A DNA stretch of 64,000 nt from positions 16,071,001 to 16,135,000 of the forward strand of contig CM072875.1 in assembly GCA_036937835.1 (NCBI GenBank), read 5' to 3'. The notes under the pieces are model-generated. The model was not told the DNA's origin and did not search any database. It saw nothing but the letters and a program-made list of their open reading frames with translations. The position numbers were made by a program, and so were the translations under genes. The DNA comes from Pampus argenteus (lineage: Eukaryota > Chordata > Actinopteri > Scombriformes > Stromateidae). Below are positions 47,383 through 59,171 of the stretch, one piece after another; the stretch's first letter is position 1; every line of letters begins with the position of its first letter.

Positions 47383-49164
47383 TGCACATTGGGTGAGAGT
47401 TCTTCTTCGTCTATATTATGGGTAATGAGCTCTTCTTTCTGCCCTTTCTTCCCCCTGTGGGCCTTTGCGCAACGCCTCAATTACTCTCCCTGTGGAACAG
47501 ACCTTTGGTTCCACCTGCCCTGCTATGCTCTGCTCTTGATTTGGCGATGTTCCAGTGTCTTACTCTCTCGTTGTCTCCCTTACACACCTTACACACCTTA
47601 CACACACACATAGAAACACACTCAAAGCACACATTTTTTAACCAAAACTTCCTTTTTTTCTACTCGTCTTTTATTGAAATTTTCATCATTGCTGCAAAGG
47701 TTCATTTTAATTGTCATTACACAATGATTGCACAATGAAATTGAGTTGTAGCCCCATATAAAGTAAAGCAATTAATTTGACTGGAAAATAGAACAACATA
47801 AAAGTAGCACTAAAGAAGTAATTACAAAAAAAAAAGTTGCATATACTAGAAATACACTATACACATCCAAATAGTATGTTTTTACAGTATGTAAAATAAT
47901 AAATGTAATGTTTTATCTCAGGGAAGTGTAGTTTGTTCTGTTTTCCACTCGTAGCAGGAAGTCCATTGAGACTGAAGTTGTTTTTTCAGCCTTTCAGATT
48001 TATTGGATGACTATAATTATTATTTAAAACATGGTAGTTAGTTGTTACATGTAAGAAAAATCCTCCTTGGGAGTTCAGCTACAAGGCATCAGCCCTGAAG
48101 CAAAAAAGGGATTTATTCCCTTACTCAAGGACAGTTGAGCTTGTTAACCGTCAATCCTCCTCCAAGAAGAACAGTCTGATCCACAGCCTGGCTGTAATTA
48201 TCTGCAAAACAATCTTACTCCATGATGAAGTGCAGATGAAGTTTGAAATGGAAATTACTCTCATGTATGTTTTTTATTTTTTAAATGCATTTGATCTTGT
48301 TAATCCTGAAATCAAATATACAGTATACTCATGTAGCCATTTATCCAGGTGTGTCTTGTAGTGGGAATGATTTCTGCCTCCTGGTTTTTGGGTGCAAAGA
48401 GTGAAGTAGCAAAAGTAATAATGACTAAACAGAGATAGACTGCAGCTCACGACTCATTAAATCAGCAAATGCTCGAGGGGTAAAAACGTTAGTTTCCTCC
48501 ATCTTATTCATTTGATTGAAATTAAAATTTTATACTAATTGGCTAGGAAGGGCATCTTGAGGTTATACCTTTTATATACAGCAGTAATATCATCATTGTG
48601 TAAAATGGATTATAATCGCATACATTTTGCACTTAGCTCCCTATTTGATCTGCATATTAGAAATGTGCTATGGCCAAATACTCGTTTTACGTTTGTCTGA
48701 ACCTTTAGCTACTTTGAAAATGATGTAGTTTAGAGTCTGAATTTATAGTAAGAATAAATCATAATAATAAGCTGTCATATTAAGTGTGACAGCTGATCAT
48801 ACTTTACGTTTACGTTAATTTTGTTCACTCTCAAATGTGTTAGAGATAGAGATCAGCAGGAAACATGGATAACTCGCCAGACAAACTGACCCACACTAAC
48901 AAGACAGTGAAGGCAGGTAGCAGGACGGAAAGGCAGGCGGATTGAGAGGGACCGAATCAAAGCGACAGAGGTGGGATTTTGATGAGAAGAAATCCCAATG
49001 TATCTGACACATGATGGCCGATTAAACCAGTTTCCGAGAGGAACGGCGGAGAGCACTTTTCTATTGCGCTCGCTCGAGTGTTAAATGAGTGGAAGTGTAG
49101 AACCTTTTAACACAGAACCACTGGAGGGGAATCGAGGTGGGAGGGAGGGCACGTGGTGATAATT

Positions 49165-49178
49165 CCCCCCCCCCCCCC
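49165..49178. repeat. C14 homopolymer
   Basis: Fourteen C residues followed by TCC. Confidence 0.9.
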
Positions 49179-49355
49179 TCCAGTCTCATCCTTACTAACG
49201 GATAATGGCTGTCATGTCCTCAGAGTCAAAACAGACGTTCTGTGTCAAGAATAGCCCCTTGGAGATTAAAAGTGCCCAAGGTGCATCTGCACCTAAAACA
49301 CACATGAATGCACACACACATGTCTATGTATACTGTATGTATATATATTTAAAAC

Positions 49356-49360
49356 AAAAA

Positions 49361-49398
<38 letters not shown>
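49356..49398. repeat. A-run followed by (TA)15
   Basis: A 13-nt A tract continuing into an uninterrupted TA array. Confidence 0.95.
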
Positions 49399-49402
<4 letters not shown>

Positions 49403-49906
49403 GCGACAGGAGCTAAATCGGCTTGTTTCAAACAAAGGCTCGACTAAGGTATTGGATAAAGGGCCAAGATAAATAAAATGAGATATCCCAGTACAGCCCC
49501 AGGATATAATGTATTTTGAAATATAGATGTGGTAATGTGCATGATAAAACTTATAATAAGTTTCATATAGTCCAGAGGTCCCAGTCTCGCCTACTAAACA
49601 AAAAAAACAACTAAATATCTAGTTATGAACATTCATTCAACTGGCTGAAATCACCTCAGTGTGAAAGGTAGTTTCTCTGAACGCTGCCTCAACCGTACAT
49701 TTCTAAATGGCTATCATCTCACTCTGAAAAGTCGTGTTGCTGGTGAGGTACGGTGAGTAGGCGTTGCAGAGGGATCATGCGGGAAGTGATATAGCAACCT
49801 TGCTGTTCTGCCCTGCTGCTCCGTGTCCTCTCCGCCTGCCGAGGACCGGGGCCAGTGTTTGTTTACTCTTCGTGTAAACTGGAGAAGAGCCCAGAGAGAG
49901 GAACAG

Positions 49907-49909
<3 letters not shown>

Positions 49910-49937
<28 letters not shown>
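49910..49937. repeat. A28 homopolymer
   Basis: Twenty-eight A residues. It could be a retroposition tail, but I see no recognisable insert in front of it. Confidence 0.9.
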
Positions 49938-51500
49938 CAGGTGAGAAAGAGAGAAGAGCAGGAAGGTGAGTGACAGAAGTAATGAAGGCAGAAACCCCAT
50001 CTGCTGTTATGAGGAGCTTAAGGTCGATCCGAGCTGGATATCATTATTGATTTATACCATCTAATACTCTGCAGCAGATCTATAAGGCAAAAGCCACATC
50101 CTGATTTTCCTTGTTTCTTCTCTCATATCTGGTGGCCTCTGATACATGTGTGGTCGAGTGTTTTAGGTGCAATATGACAACAATGCATTAAACAAAATGT
50201 TTTTTTTTTTATTTTCTTTGTGAAATAAGCTGCTTGAGATGTGACTAATATCAAGTTGCTTTTATAAGATACTTAAGTAGTCTTGCTCTATATTGTTGTG
50301 GCATTTCTGCACCAGCAAAAACATTGAGAGGACCAGAAAAGAGCTGTAGGATAAAATGCAACATGTTGACATCTGGTTTTCAACACACACAACACTATAA
50401 GCTTCTGGTGGGCGACTTGCTAATCCACCAAGATACTGTATGAACCCCCCACCTCCTTTCTTCTTCTCTAACCCCTTGTACACACTCTGAATCTCCAGTA
50501 ACTCCTTTGCATCTGAGTCTAAAGTTGTATTATCGAGGAAGTGCAATCCAGCCAGACTTCACACAGTTTGTTCTCATTCATGTCTACACTTCAGTTATAG
50601 CACAGTCCAGCACAGAGTGGACAAAGGATCAGGAGGGATTAGGCTCTGTGTGTTTCTGTCTGTATTTGTTTGGGCTTTATGGTGAAGGTCACATTAAGTC
50701 CGAGCAAGCAATTCACTGGTCCAGGAGTGGGGGACAGCCAGACTGTGTGTGTGTGTGTGAGAGAGAAAGAGAGACTTTCAAGGTGTTGTGTTTGAATATC
50801 TCTTGAAATTCAGTTAAGATTGTGGATCCCATAATAATAACGACAAACCATCATCAGTTTATTTTCAACTTGCTTCTTCGGAAACCTGCACAGAAACCGA
50901 TGAATTAATATTTGGTATTTATGTTTGAACAATACAATTATTTTTAACAGTTAATGAATTATCAAAATAGTTACAGATAATGTTTGTCTAATGGTCTGTT
51001 TTGACGCATGACAGTAAAAATCTAATTGACAAATTGTTATTTTGTGAAACAATTGCACATTATGATCATATCATAAATACAATTCCACTTAATGTTTTGA
51101 TAAGCAATATTAAATGATCTGCCCTAGCAGAAACCACGTCATGTAGTGACTTCATATCAGTTTAGAAACTCCAGCTAGTGTGAAGACACCTCATACTGTT
51201 TAATGCATAAAATTAATGGACCTTTTGTATTTGTTAATATGGTATAGTATGGCGCGATAGGAAAATCTAAACACATACGTAGAATATTCAATCAACGGTG
51301 CTCTTTATCTTTAGCCGGTATTAGCAATTTTGTTTTTCATTCAGGTGATAAAGAGAACAAAAAATATTTAATTATAACATTCATTGTTTTCTTATCTGCT
51401 CAGCGAGGGTGCAGGCCTGTGAAATATTTAGACAAAACCCCTCTTACAATAAAGAAGAATCTGTGCCAGAGCTTCATTTTCTTTCTCTTTCAGGCTCCAG

Positions 51501-51640
51501 TTTTCTCTCTCTCTCACTTTCAGCACCCCTCTCTCTCTCTCTCTCTCTCTCCCTCACTTTCAGCACCTCTCTCTCTCTCTCTCTCTCACTTTCAGCACCT
51601 CTCTCTCTCTCTCGCTCTCTCTCTCTCTCTTTCTTTCATG
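51501..51640. repeat. CT array with embedded 14-nt units
   Basis: CT dinucleotides alternate with three exact copies of TCACTTTCAGCACC at 51514, 51554 and 51586 (spacing 40 and 32). This higher-order structure suggests unequal exchange or slippage of a larger unit. CTTTCAG inside it resembles a splice acceptor. Confidence 0.9.
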
Positions 51641-51980
51641 GATAGTTAATAAACTCTCCATCTTCTGCCACACATTGAAAATGTAAAAAAAAAGACAAGA
51701 AAAACAAAATGAGGGACATTTTGTCCAGTTGACCATGGAATAGGTTATTGATCTGATGAGCAACAACCGTTCCCTTCCTCCTCCTCGTCCACCTCGTCCC
51801 TCTGCAACTTTATGTTACAGTGATAACTGGAGCGTTGTTGCTGTTTTGTAGAGAAACTGTACAGTGAAATAATGTTCTTATTCAGACCATTCCCTTAGAC
51901 CCCTTTGAGTCCCAGGTGCAAAGTCCTTGATGTGATTGTGCTAGCCTGTTCTGTGATGAATTATAGATTTAGTCACAAAC

Positions 51981-52166
51981 TCTCCTCTCCTCTCCTCTCC
52001 TCTCCTCTCCTCTCCTCTCCTCTCCTCTCCTCTCCTCTCCTCTCCTCTCCTCTCCTCTCCTCTCCTCTCCTCTCCTCTCCTCTCCTCTCCTTTCTCTTTT
52101 CTCTTTTCTCTTTTCTCTTCTGTTTTCTCTCTTCTCTTCTCTTCTCTTCTCTTCTCCTCTCCTCTC
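51981..52166. repeat. (TCTCC)22 array plus TCTTT/TCTTC variants
   Basis: Exactly 22 pure TCTCC units (51981-52090), then TTTCTCT and CTTCT variants to 52166. The 186-nt strand has a single G. It is a strong candidate for triplex (H-DNA) formation. Confidence 0.97.
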
Positions 52167-52395
52167 ACATTATGATACTGCTTAATTTTACTTATGGATC
52201 TTTGTAAGACTTTTATACTCAGTTCAGGTTCTACTCAACTTCATTGTCCCAAAGGAGGTGCAGCAAGCTTAAAAAATATAAGCACGAAACACTCCACGTA
52301 GACCCAAGAGTAAACTGAACAAGATGTCCAAACATAAAACTTGGAGGAAGTGAGTCAAATCAATATTTAGTGAATAAAACAGCTTTCATGAAGGC

Positions 52396-52417
52396 ACACA
52401 CACACACACACACACAC
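52396..52417. repeat. (CA)11 microsatellite
   Basis: Uninterrupted CA run. Confidence 0.9.
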
Positions 52418-53624
52418 TGAGTAGTAAATGTAAATATACACAGTGTCAACATGAGATACTACACTTATAAATCATCTTCTGTGTTTTCATCATCTGCAGC
52501 TTCAGCATGTTTGTACTTTCACCTGGGATGTAGAGATTACACTGAGAACGATGGAAATATTTATTATTAAATCATTTTTTTTAACCCACACACTCCAACA
52601 TTGAAATTGACAGCTTCAAACATTGTTATGAACATCTGCAAATGTTTTTTTTTTTTATTTAGTTTGTTTGTTGTTGTGTACTGTAGGCGTACAGATAAAG
52701 ATTAGATGTAATTACTCATATAGAGACCCAAAAACAAACTGAGCTTTTGTTCCAGAGGTAAAAAAAACCAAAAACCTCACACAAAATCACTTTGACATTT
52801 GTAATAACCTAATAACTAAACTAGCCATCGTAACATCGGATAATCGATCAGTATGTTGTTGGATTAACGTATGTGATGAAAATTGATATTTCTGTTTTTA
52901 GCTGCATTTAAGGGTCAGTTTATGCTCGATCAGTACTAGTTGGTACGATGTGTTTTCAAAGTGTTGTTGTTGTGCCATCCGTCATAGACAGAGAGAGAGA
53001 GAGGGAGAGACAGCGTATTTTCAGACGGTCTCTGCTGGAAGTCATTCATAGTATTGCGCTTGGTTGTGCAAAAGAGAAAGTGTCATGTCAAGAATGAAAA
53101 AGAGAGCTGGAGAGAGAAGCTCGAACCCCTGGCTCGTTCCTCACGCCTGCACAGCTGGGTGATCACGGCGTGAAAGTGTGTGTGAAGGTCGAGTCATTGG
53201 TTTATTATATTTATTCCATATTTAACACCCAACACTTTACATATTTATATTTGTGTATGTTTTGTTATATTTTTTACTCAATGCTTCTATTTACATTCAA
53301 CAGCTTTGAACTCATCCCGCATGCTGTTTGTATGTGTGATCATCTGGGAGCATGTGAACAGTGACATCTTCCCCCCTTTTTAGTCTTTCAGTGTCTGTAC
53401 TTTTTTTTTTTTTTTCACCACTCAGGGCGAGTGTTGTGATAATTGGACAGCAGCCCGTCGCTGTTCACACCTTTATCTTTTGCTGTCTGCCAAACAGCCA
53501 AACCTGACGACCTTGCTATTCAGAGAGCTGAGAACAGCTGTATGAAACCTTCTAACCACCTTGACAAGCCCTCGTTAAAACGGCCTGGAAATGTCCCCCC
53601 GCACCGCAGTGCTCATCTTCACAC

Positions 53625-53803
53625 TAGCTGTGTTTCCATCACCTTGTTTTTTTTTTTAATGCAAATTTTTGAATTATAAATGATTGATGGAAACAGCAAT
53701 ATTTGAAAAAGAAAAATGTTTATTTGTTTCGAACTAGTTGATGGAAACACGGCATTTCAAGTTTTCGCTTAAAATCCACTTGAATTAGATGGAAACGCGG
53801 CTG
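53625..53803. mobile_element. Short MITE-like element with GTTTCCATC ends
   Basis: The left end TAGCTGTGTTTCCATC (53625-53640) matches the reverse complement of the right end AGATGGAAACGCGGCTG (53787-53803) at most positions. Two further internal copies of GATGGAAAC lie near 53687 and 53742. This element type, about 180 bp with GTGTTTCCATC ends, resembles a MITE I know from fish genomes. It is non-coding and has no clear target-site duplication. Confidence 0.6.
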
Positions 53804-54106
53804 CTGAAGCTGTTCGGCTATCGCTCGGCTCCTTTTCCCTCATGCAGACTGATTTGGCAGAAATGATCCATGCTGTCTCTTACAGAAATAAATGTTTTCA
53901 TTCCTTCTCACTCATAAAGGTTATGGGAAAGGATTTATTTGAATTTATTTGATTTATTGAACCTACTCCCCTGCTTTAATGATGATTGACTAGATTCAGT
54001 TTGTATCTGGCAGAATATTGCTGATATCCAGTTTAACATTTGCTTTTGTGTTCATCTGAAAGTTAACGACAGTTCCCTGTAGTCAAATATTTAGATAAAA
54101 AATTAG

Positions 54107-54108
<2 letters not shown>

Positions 54109-54149
<41 letters not shown>
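54109..54149. repeat. (TA)20 microsatellite
   Basis: Uninterrupted TA array flanked on both sides by near-identical TTAGATTT words. Confidence 0.95.
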
Positions 54150-54153
<4 letters not shown>

Positions 54154-54260
54154 AGATTTACTTTGACATTTGCAGACACGTTCAGAGATGTTGGATCAAC
54201 TTATATTGGGCATCTTATTTTGAGGCTGTGACCTTGCTCACAGCAAGGTGATCCTGAACT

Positions 54261-54453
54261 GGAGCCTTTCTGTGCACAGTTTGAATATTTTTTCCTGTGC
54301 CTCCAAAGACATGCAGGTTCAGTTAATCAGGTCTAAATTGCCTGTAGGTGCGAATTGTTGTTTGTATGGGCCCTGCGATAGACTGGCAAACTGCATATTC
54401 CACCTCTCACTCAATGTCTGCTGGGATAGACTATAGTCTGTTGCAACCCTGTA
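54261..54453 (+). mobile_element. Old dispersed teleost repeat
   Basis: The order of words GGAGCCTTTCTGTGCACAGTTTG-type start, CCAAAGACATGCAGGTTCAG, TCTAAATTGCCTGTAGGTG, GGCCCTGCGATAGACTGGC and CAATGTCTGCTGGGATAGAC reproduces a repeat very common in fish genomes. Many substitutions and small deletions show that it is old. Its superfamily is not clear to me and it encodes nothing. Confidence 0.75.
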
Positions 54454-55374
54454 ACATCTGAAATGTGAGAGCGCTGCTTTAAGGTGAGTGTGTCTGGGAG
54501 CTTTAAGGTCCTGGTGAGACAACCAAATACAATCCGGTAAGGTTGCTCCGAGATGCTGAAACACTACACAGTGATTTCTAATATTTATTTACCTTTACAA
54601 CTGGTTATCATGACTGTAACTGTGCGTTCAGACAGATCTTGCAAATTAGAAAAGGGCTGTAAAGTTAAGGAAATGGAAACGAAAACGTATGCAAATGCAA
54701 ATCCAATGTTTCAGATTGAGCAAACAAATTGCACGTATCCCGGAGCTGTATGAATCCGCTTCATAAACATACAGAGACGAGAGGAAAAAGCAAAGAGACT
54801 GGAGGGGAAAGAAAGAACTGGAGTCTGTGATGAGTTCAGTCAGGAGCTGAACTGAACACAGACACACTCCCACAGATGTTGTGTGTTAGTAGCGAGCTTG
54901 GAGCCAATGTACAGTTGGTATCATGGTGAATAAATACAAGCGGGGCACATTTGCACGTATTGAATAATGCAGTGTGTTGCCAGATGACGTCAAAAACTGT
55001 TGAGCCACATACAACCTCTTTTTCTGAACGTTTTTTTTTTTTTTTGTCTGAGCCCTCTACAATGACATCCTGCTGTGTTGTTGCAGTAGCCTCATTGAAA
55101 TATGTGCCTTTAATAATTACATCTTGCTTTAATTGACCTTGTCTTTGACTATATTTTCATATACCATATATAACAATTCCATTTCCTGAGTCTCAAGGAT
55201 TTAAATTATACTGTTATTGTCGAGACGACACGAGCGGCAATCTGATTTCAGTATGAGCACCAGAAATCGATATTAATGTGGAGTGTGAATGCAATAATGG
55301 CTCGACACAGTATGGATATGACACACATGCTAATCTCAATTAGAGAGACAGAACAGAATAAATGTAAATAGTGA

Positions 55375-55375
<1 letters not shown>

Positions 55376-55406
<31 letters not shown>
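55376..55406. repeat. (TA)15 microsatellite
   Basis: Uninterrupted TA array. Confidence 0.95.
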
Positions 55407-55408
<2 letters not shown>

Positions 55409-55672
55409 TGGTCACAGGTGTAATATGGAGCCTAAAGTCATCTATTTTATTGATGAAATGGTAGAGAAACTGCTCATATTTCTAGATGCTCCCATATACT
55501 GGCTGGCTGAATGAGGGCTAACCACCGAGTTGATTGCCAGAAATAAAACCCTGAGGTTGTAGCAGCTACTAGCAATCAAATTTGAAAAATAAAAATACCT
55601 TTTAATGCTGATGCCAACATAAAGTGTTTTAGGATTATTAAGAGATACCTTCAGTTTGTCTTTCTAGCATTT

Positions 55673-56075
55673 TCACTCAGCTCTCCTACATTGCCTCTTT
55701 AAATTCCTCGAATAGTCATTTAGCCGAGGGAAGGTGTTAATGTTTTGATCGTTTCTTCTTGACGTCATCGAGGATAGTGTGCATGTTCTATTACAATTAT
55801 CTAGTAAATCATTTACAGAAAGATCCTTCTGATTAAGGGTATTACTGGCAGAAGCAGCTAAGAACTTTTTTAGTTGACTTGGAATTAAAAGACCAAGAGT
55901 GGATTCAGATAAATGGCTCATGAGCAGGAAGCAGGAGCACGGTATGGAAAATCACAGCTTTGTGATCAGAGACATTAATATCTAGTAATATTTAGAGGAA
56001 TAATACAGGACAGCACAAGGTCAAGAGTACGGTATTGTAAATGATTCAATGTAAATGGGCAACAAACGTTTATGT
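55673..56075 (-). mobile_element. LINE fragment: endonuclease end and EN-RT linker
   Basis: Read on the - strand, TLDLVLS (56028-56008) and SDHKAVIFH (from 55970, SDHK at 55970-55959) are the C-terminal motifs of an APE-type non-LTR endonuclease. A frameshift lies between them. After another frame change comes a linker with DLSVNDLLDN and LKRQCRRAE (within 55921-55673), as in fish L2-like ORF2 proteins. No RT follows, so the copy is internal and dead. It belongs to the same broad group as the LINE at 24461 but covers a different part. Confidence 0.75.
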
Positions 56076-56114
56076 TAAAATTATTAAGGATAAGAACCAC
56101 AAATTTAAAGATTC

Positions 56115-56180
56115 TTGAATACATATTCTACACTCACTCACTCACTCATATACATATTGAATACATATTCTACACTCACA
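56115..56180. repeat. 23-nt direct duplication
   Basis: TTGAATACATATTCTACACT followed by CAC occurs twice about 43 nt apart, with ACTC repeats between the copies. Confidence 0.85.
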
Positions 56181-58002
56181 ATCATCCACTTCACATGAGC
56201 TGCTTGACTCAACTGCTAAAGTGATAAACAAGAATCATCCTTTAATAGTCGATAGCTTTTGCAGGCAACAAGGTAAAGCAGACATGTGATAGCATTTCAC
56301 TTTCAGTTTTATATATATATATATATATGTTGCATGGACAATTTACTTGGCAAGTGCCAAAAACGGCCCTGCAATGTCATTCGTCAAAGTTATATTTGGT
56401 TTGAAGTGGTGTTTTGAGATCAAGGACAGTCCTGTCACCAGTTGATGATGGATATTTACGTCATCAATAATGTAGATGTGGAGAAGTGTCCCTCTGAGTG
56501 AACTGACCTTCAACTTGTTTATGTTTGCCTTTGAACGAGCAGCTCGGTAGTCAGAAAATATACACGTTTAAATGATAAAGGCATTTCAATGTCTTGATGA
56601 GCAAACCCAAGAGGATATGAGAGAGGATAGAGCACCATATTAAATATGTGTTAGAGAGAAGAAAAGAAAAAAAAAAACCTCCTTCAATAGCAGCCAACTA
56701 GCTTTGAAAATAAGACATATTGATTTAAAAATGGATTTGATATTGTTCATCTCAGTGGGTGAGAACTGTTGTAGTCGGTGCTGCAGCACAGTGAAAGCTT
56801 CCCTTTTGAAAAATTTAACAAAGAGAGGAACTACACTGTGTGTGTTGGGAGAGGAGAGCATGCTGTCAAGATATGACATGACCTTCGCTCTGTGAAAGAC
56901 ACCATTCTCTGTCTTTTTCAGTTATTATTTAGATAGATGTAGAATAGTATATTAGAAGTGAAGGCGAATTCGATTTTGTGCTGGGCCAAATGGTGGCTGT
57001 TCAACCAGAGTGTGAGTTGTTAAGTGTATAGAGAAAATATATTCTTTAATAGTCTATTTGTTGTTAAGTGTCTGATACATCATGCATAATAAACAACGTT
57101 CCCAAGGCTGCAAAAGGATAAAAAACTACATGACCGTGAGGTATAAAAGGACTGATATGATTCCTCTAGATAACCTCAAATCAAGATTTACACTTTAACC
57201 TTTCCGCTCCATTTCCAAATTGATAATAGTGCTTAGCAGCTGCACCGTATGATTGTGTCATTCTTGAAATAACAGTGGAGCCGTGACTGAGGAGCTTTGC
57301 ACCACCTTTTAAGTTTGTTCTTGCATCAACACACTGCGTACAGTTGTCAGTATATTAACCGCAACCTTAGACAACCTTGTCTGAAACGTTTTTCAGGTAT
57401 GACATTTCCAGTTTGTTACGACAATGTCCCGAACTCCCCACAAACACACACACATATAATATGTTTACGTGCGCATACCTGCTAGGCCGCAGCTCAGTGA
57501 CATTTGACTCACCCGTTGGATTTATAAAGAGCGGAGGTGGCGCAGGGCTAATGGAGATTACGGCAGGGCGAGCACCTTGACCTCACTGACACCGTTTCAT
57601 TCACCTCCTATAGCTCACAAAGCAGGCTGAAATGTATTATGAGATGTATATATATATATATGTCAGTCTTATGTCAGCATACCTGCATAACAAAGCAATA
57701 AAAACTTTTTTTTTTATTATTCGCACAATCCCTGAGATTGCCCTGAATCAACAATAAATTATCTCCTGATTAGGAATAAACCTGCATTGCTTGTTAACTG
57801 TCCATAGCTGGATACGACACTATGACATACAGCATGTCGGTGTTCAAGTTTGCCGTCTGCTGTAGTGTCTTTGTCTCCCTCTCATGCTTTACATTTCGTC
57901 TTCTTTCTGTGTTTCCTGTCCTTCCTCCCCATCATCTTTTCTCTGACTCTCCTCCACCTGGCGTCTCCCACAGAGAGTGTAGTGTCCACTGAAGACTCAG
58001 GG

Positions 58003-58004
<2 letters not shown>

Positions 58005-58042
<38 letters not shown>
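58005..58042. repeat. (GT)19 microsatellite
   Basis: Uninterrupted GT array. Confidence 0.95.
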
Positions 58043-58043
<1 letters not shown>

Positions 58044-59148
58044 GGAGGAGAGGTAATTCAGAGAATCATGGCCATTCTCCTTCATCCTCTGGCATGATGG
58101 ATGACGAGGCTGGGGAGAGACCTCGCAGACCCTTAAAACCCAACTTACAGTACTACAAGTCCATAAAACAGGATTATTTTTTTTCAGGGAACTATTCAAC
58201 AAAATAACCAAGAAACCAAGAGTCCCTGGTTAATTCACACATGGCTTCCTAAATACTGTGTGAAACTGTGAGTTGCATTATCCCATAAAATATCAGCCCT
58301 CGTGTTGTATTACCAAATAATGTAATGTGTTTCTTGTGAAGCCTTTTTGTGTAACGCTTTGGTCAGCACAGCCCTCAGGTCACATGCTGTAGGTCCTATG
58401 TGTTGATTACCACTGGGACAACCTGCACCTGCAATGACTGCAACAGACATAACAGTCAATCTTAAATATATTACAGTCCGACATTTAAGTTGTAAAAAAA
58501 ATAGATTATCCATTATTTTTGGTACTTTAGGGAAACACTATTTTTAAAAAAAATGCTGTGTGTGGTTCAATCCAAATGTCTGAAATTCGCTGAACTTCCA
58601 CTGAATTTGGTGGATGACCTCATTATAAATGTGATTCCTTAAGAAGTTTCTCTCCAAATACATAAGTAGGATGAAAGATATCTGATGACGTTAGTTGTTG
58701 GATTTCTCAGATAAACTCACTAATGCAGGATGAATACTAAATAAAAATGTATGTTTTTCCCATATGTGTATATGAAACTGACAGGTGGTAGACACAAACA
58801 CAGTTATATTTATGTTACTATAATATGTGAGGTGCTGAAATAGTAAAAAAAGTAAATTAGTTTAAATTTAAATAAAGATTAGTTTAAAAACATAATTGTC
58901 ATCGCTCAGAGCAATAAAGCCAGAAAAGGATAAGCATCTTTTTTTTTTTTCTCACAGCAGCTTTTAAATTAACTTCACTCACATATATTCACATTTTCCT
59001 TTGAGAAATGTATACTGGACATCAAAATGACGTCTGTGTTCAGTCATGAAGAGATTCAACATGAGATAATCATGAAATATTAGCAGATATCCACAAAGCT
59101 TCTTTCATCCTCCAGAGAAGATGAATTATTTTTCAAACCGCCCTTTTT

Positions 59149-59171
59149 TATTTATTTATTTATTTATTTTT
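59149..59171. repeat. (TTTA)n microsatellite
   Basis: Five TTTA units ending in a T run. Confidence 0.9.

Larger units (their letters stand above)
46871..53624 (+). other. b4galt2 intron 3, first part
   Basis: I looked for the next expected exon (a GEDTFNRAKLLN-like segment) and did not find it here or further right, so intron 3 probably runs past 64000. This part holds large microsatellites (47299, 49356, 51514, 51981), homopolymers (49165, 49910) and a decayed stretch near 52233 (CTTCATTGTCCCAAAGGAGG) that may be a LINE-tail fragment. Confidence 0.65.
53804..55672 (+). other. b4galt2 intron 3, middle part
   Basis: No exon is supported. It holds two TA arrays (54109, 55376), an old dispersed repeat (54261-54453), a small hairpin ACCTTGCT-CAC-AGCAAGGT (54231-54249) and a T-run (55030-55045). 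Confidence 0.65.

Noticed and set aside
47212..47613. 133-codon frame with Cys-Val run after exon 3
   Set aside because: Translated TG microsatellite with no link to the galactosyltransferase frame.
51905..52207. Frames of Leu/Ser or Arg/Glu over the TCTCC array
   Set aside because: Translated pentanucleotide repeat only.
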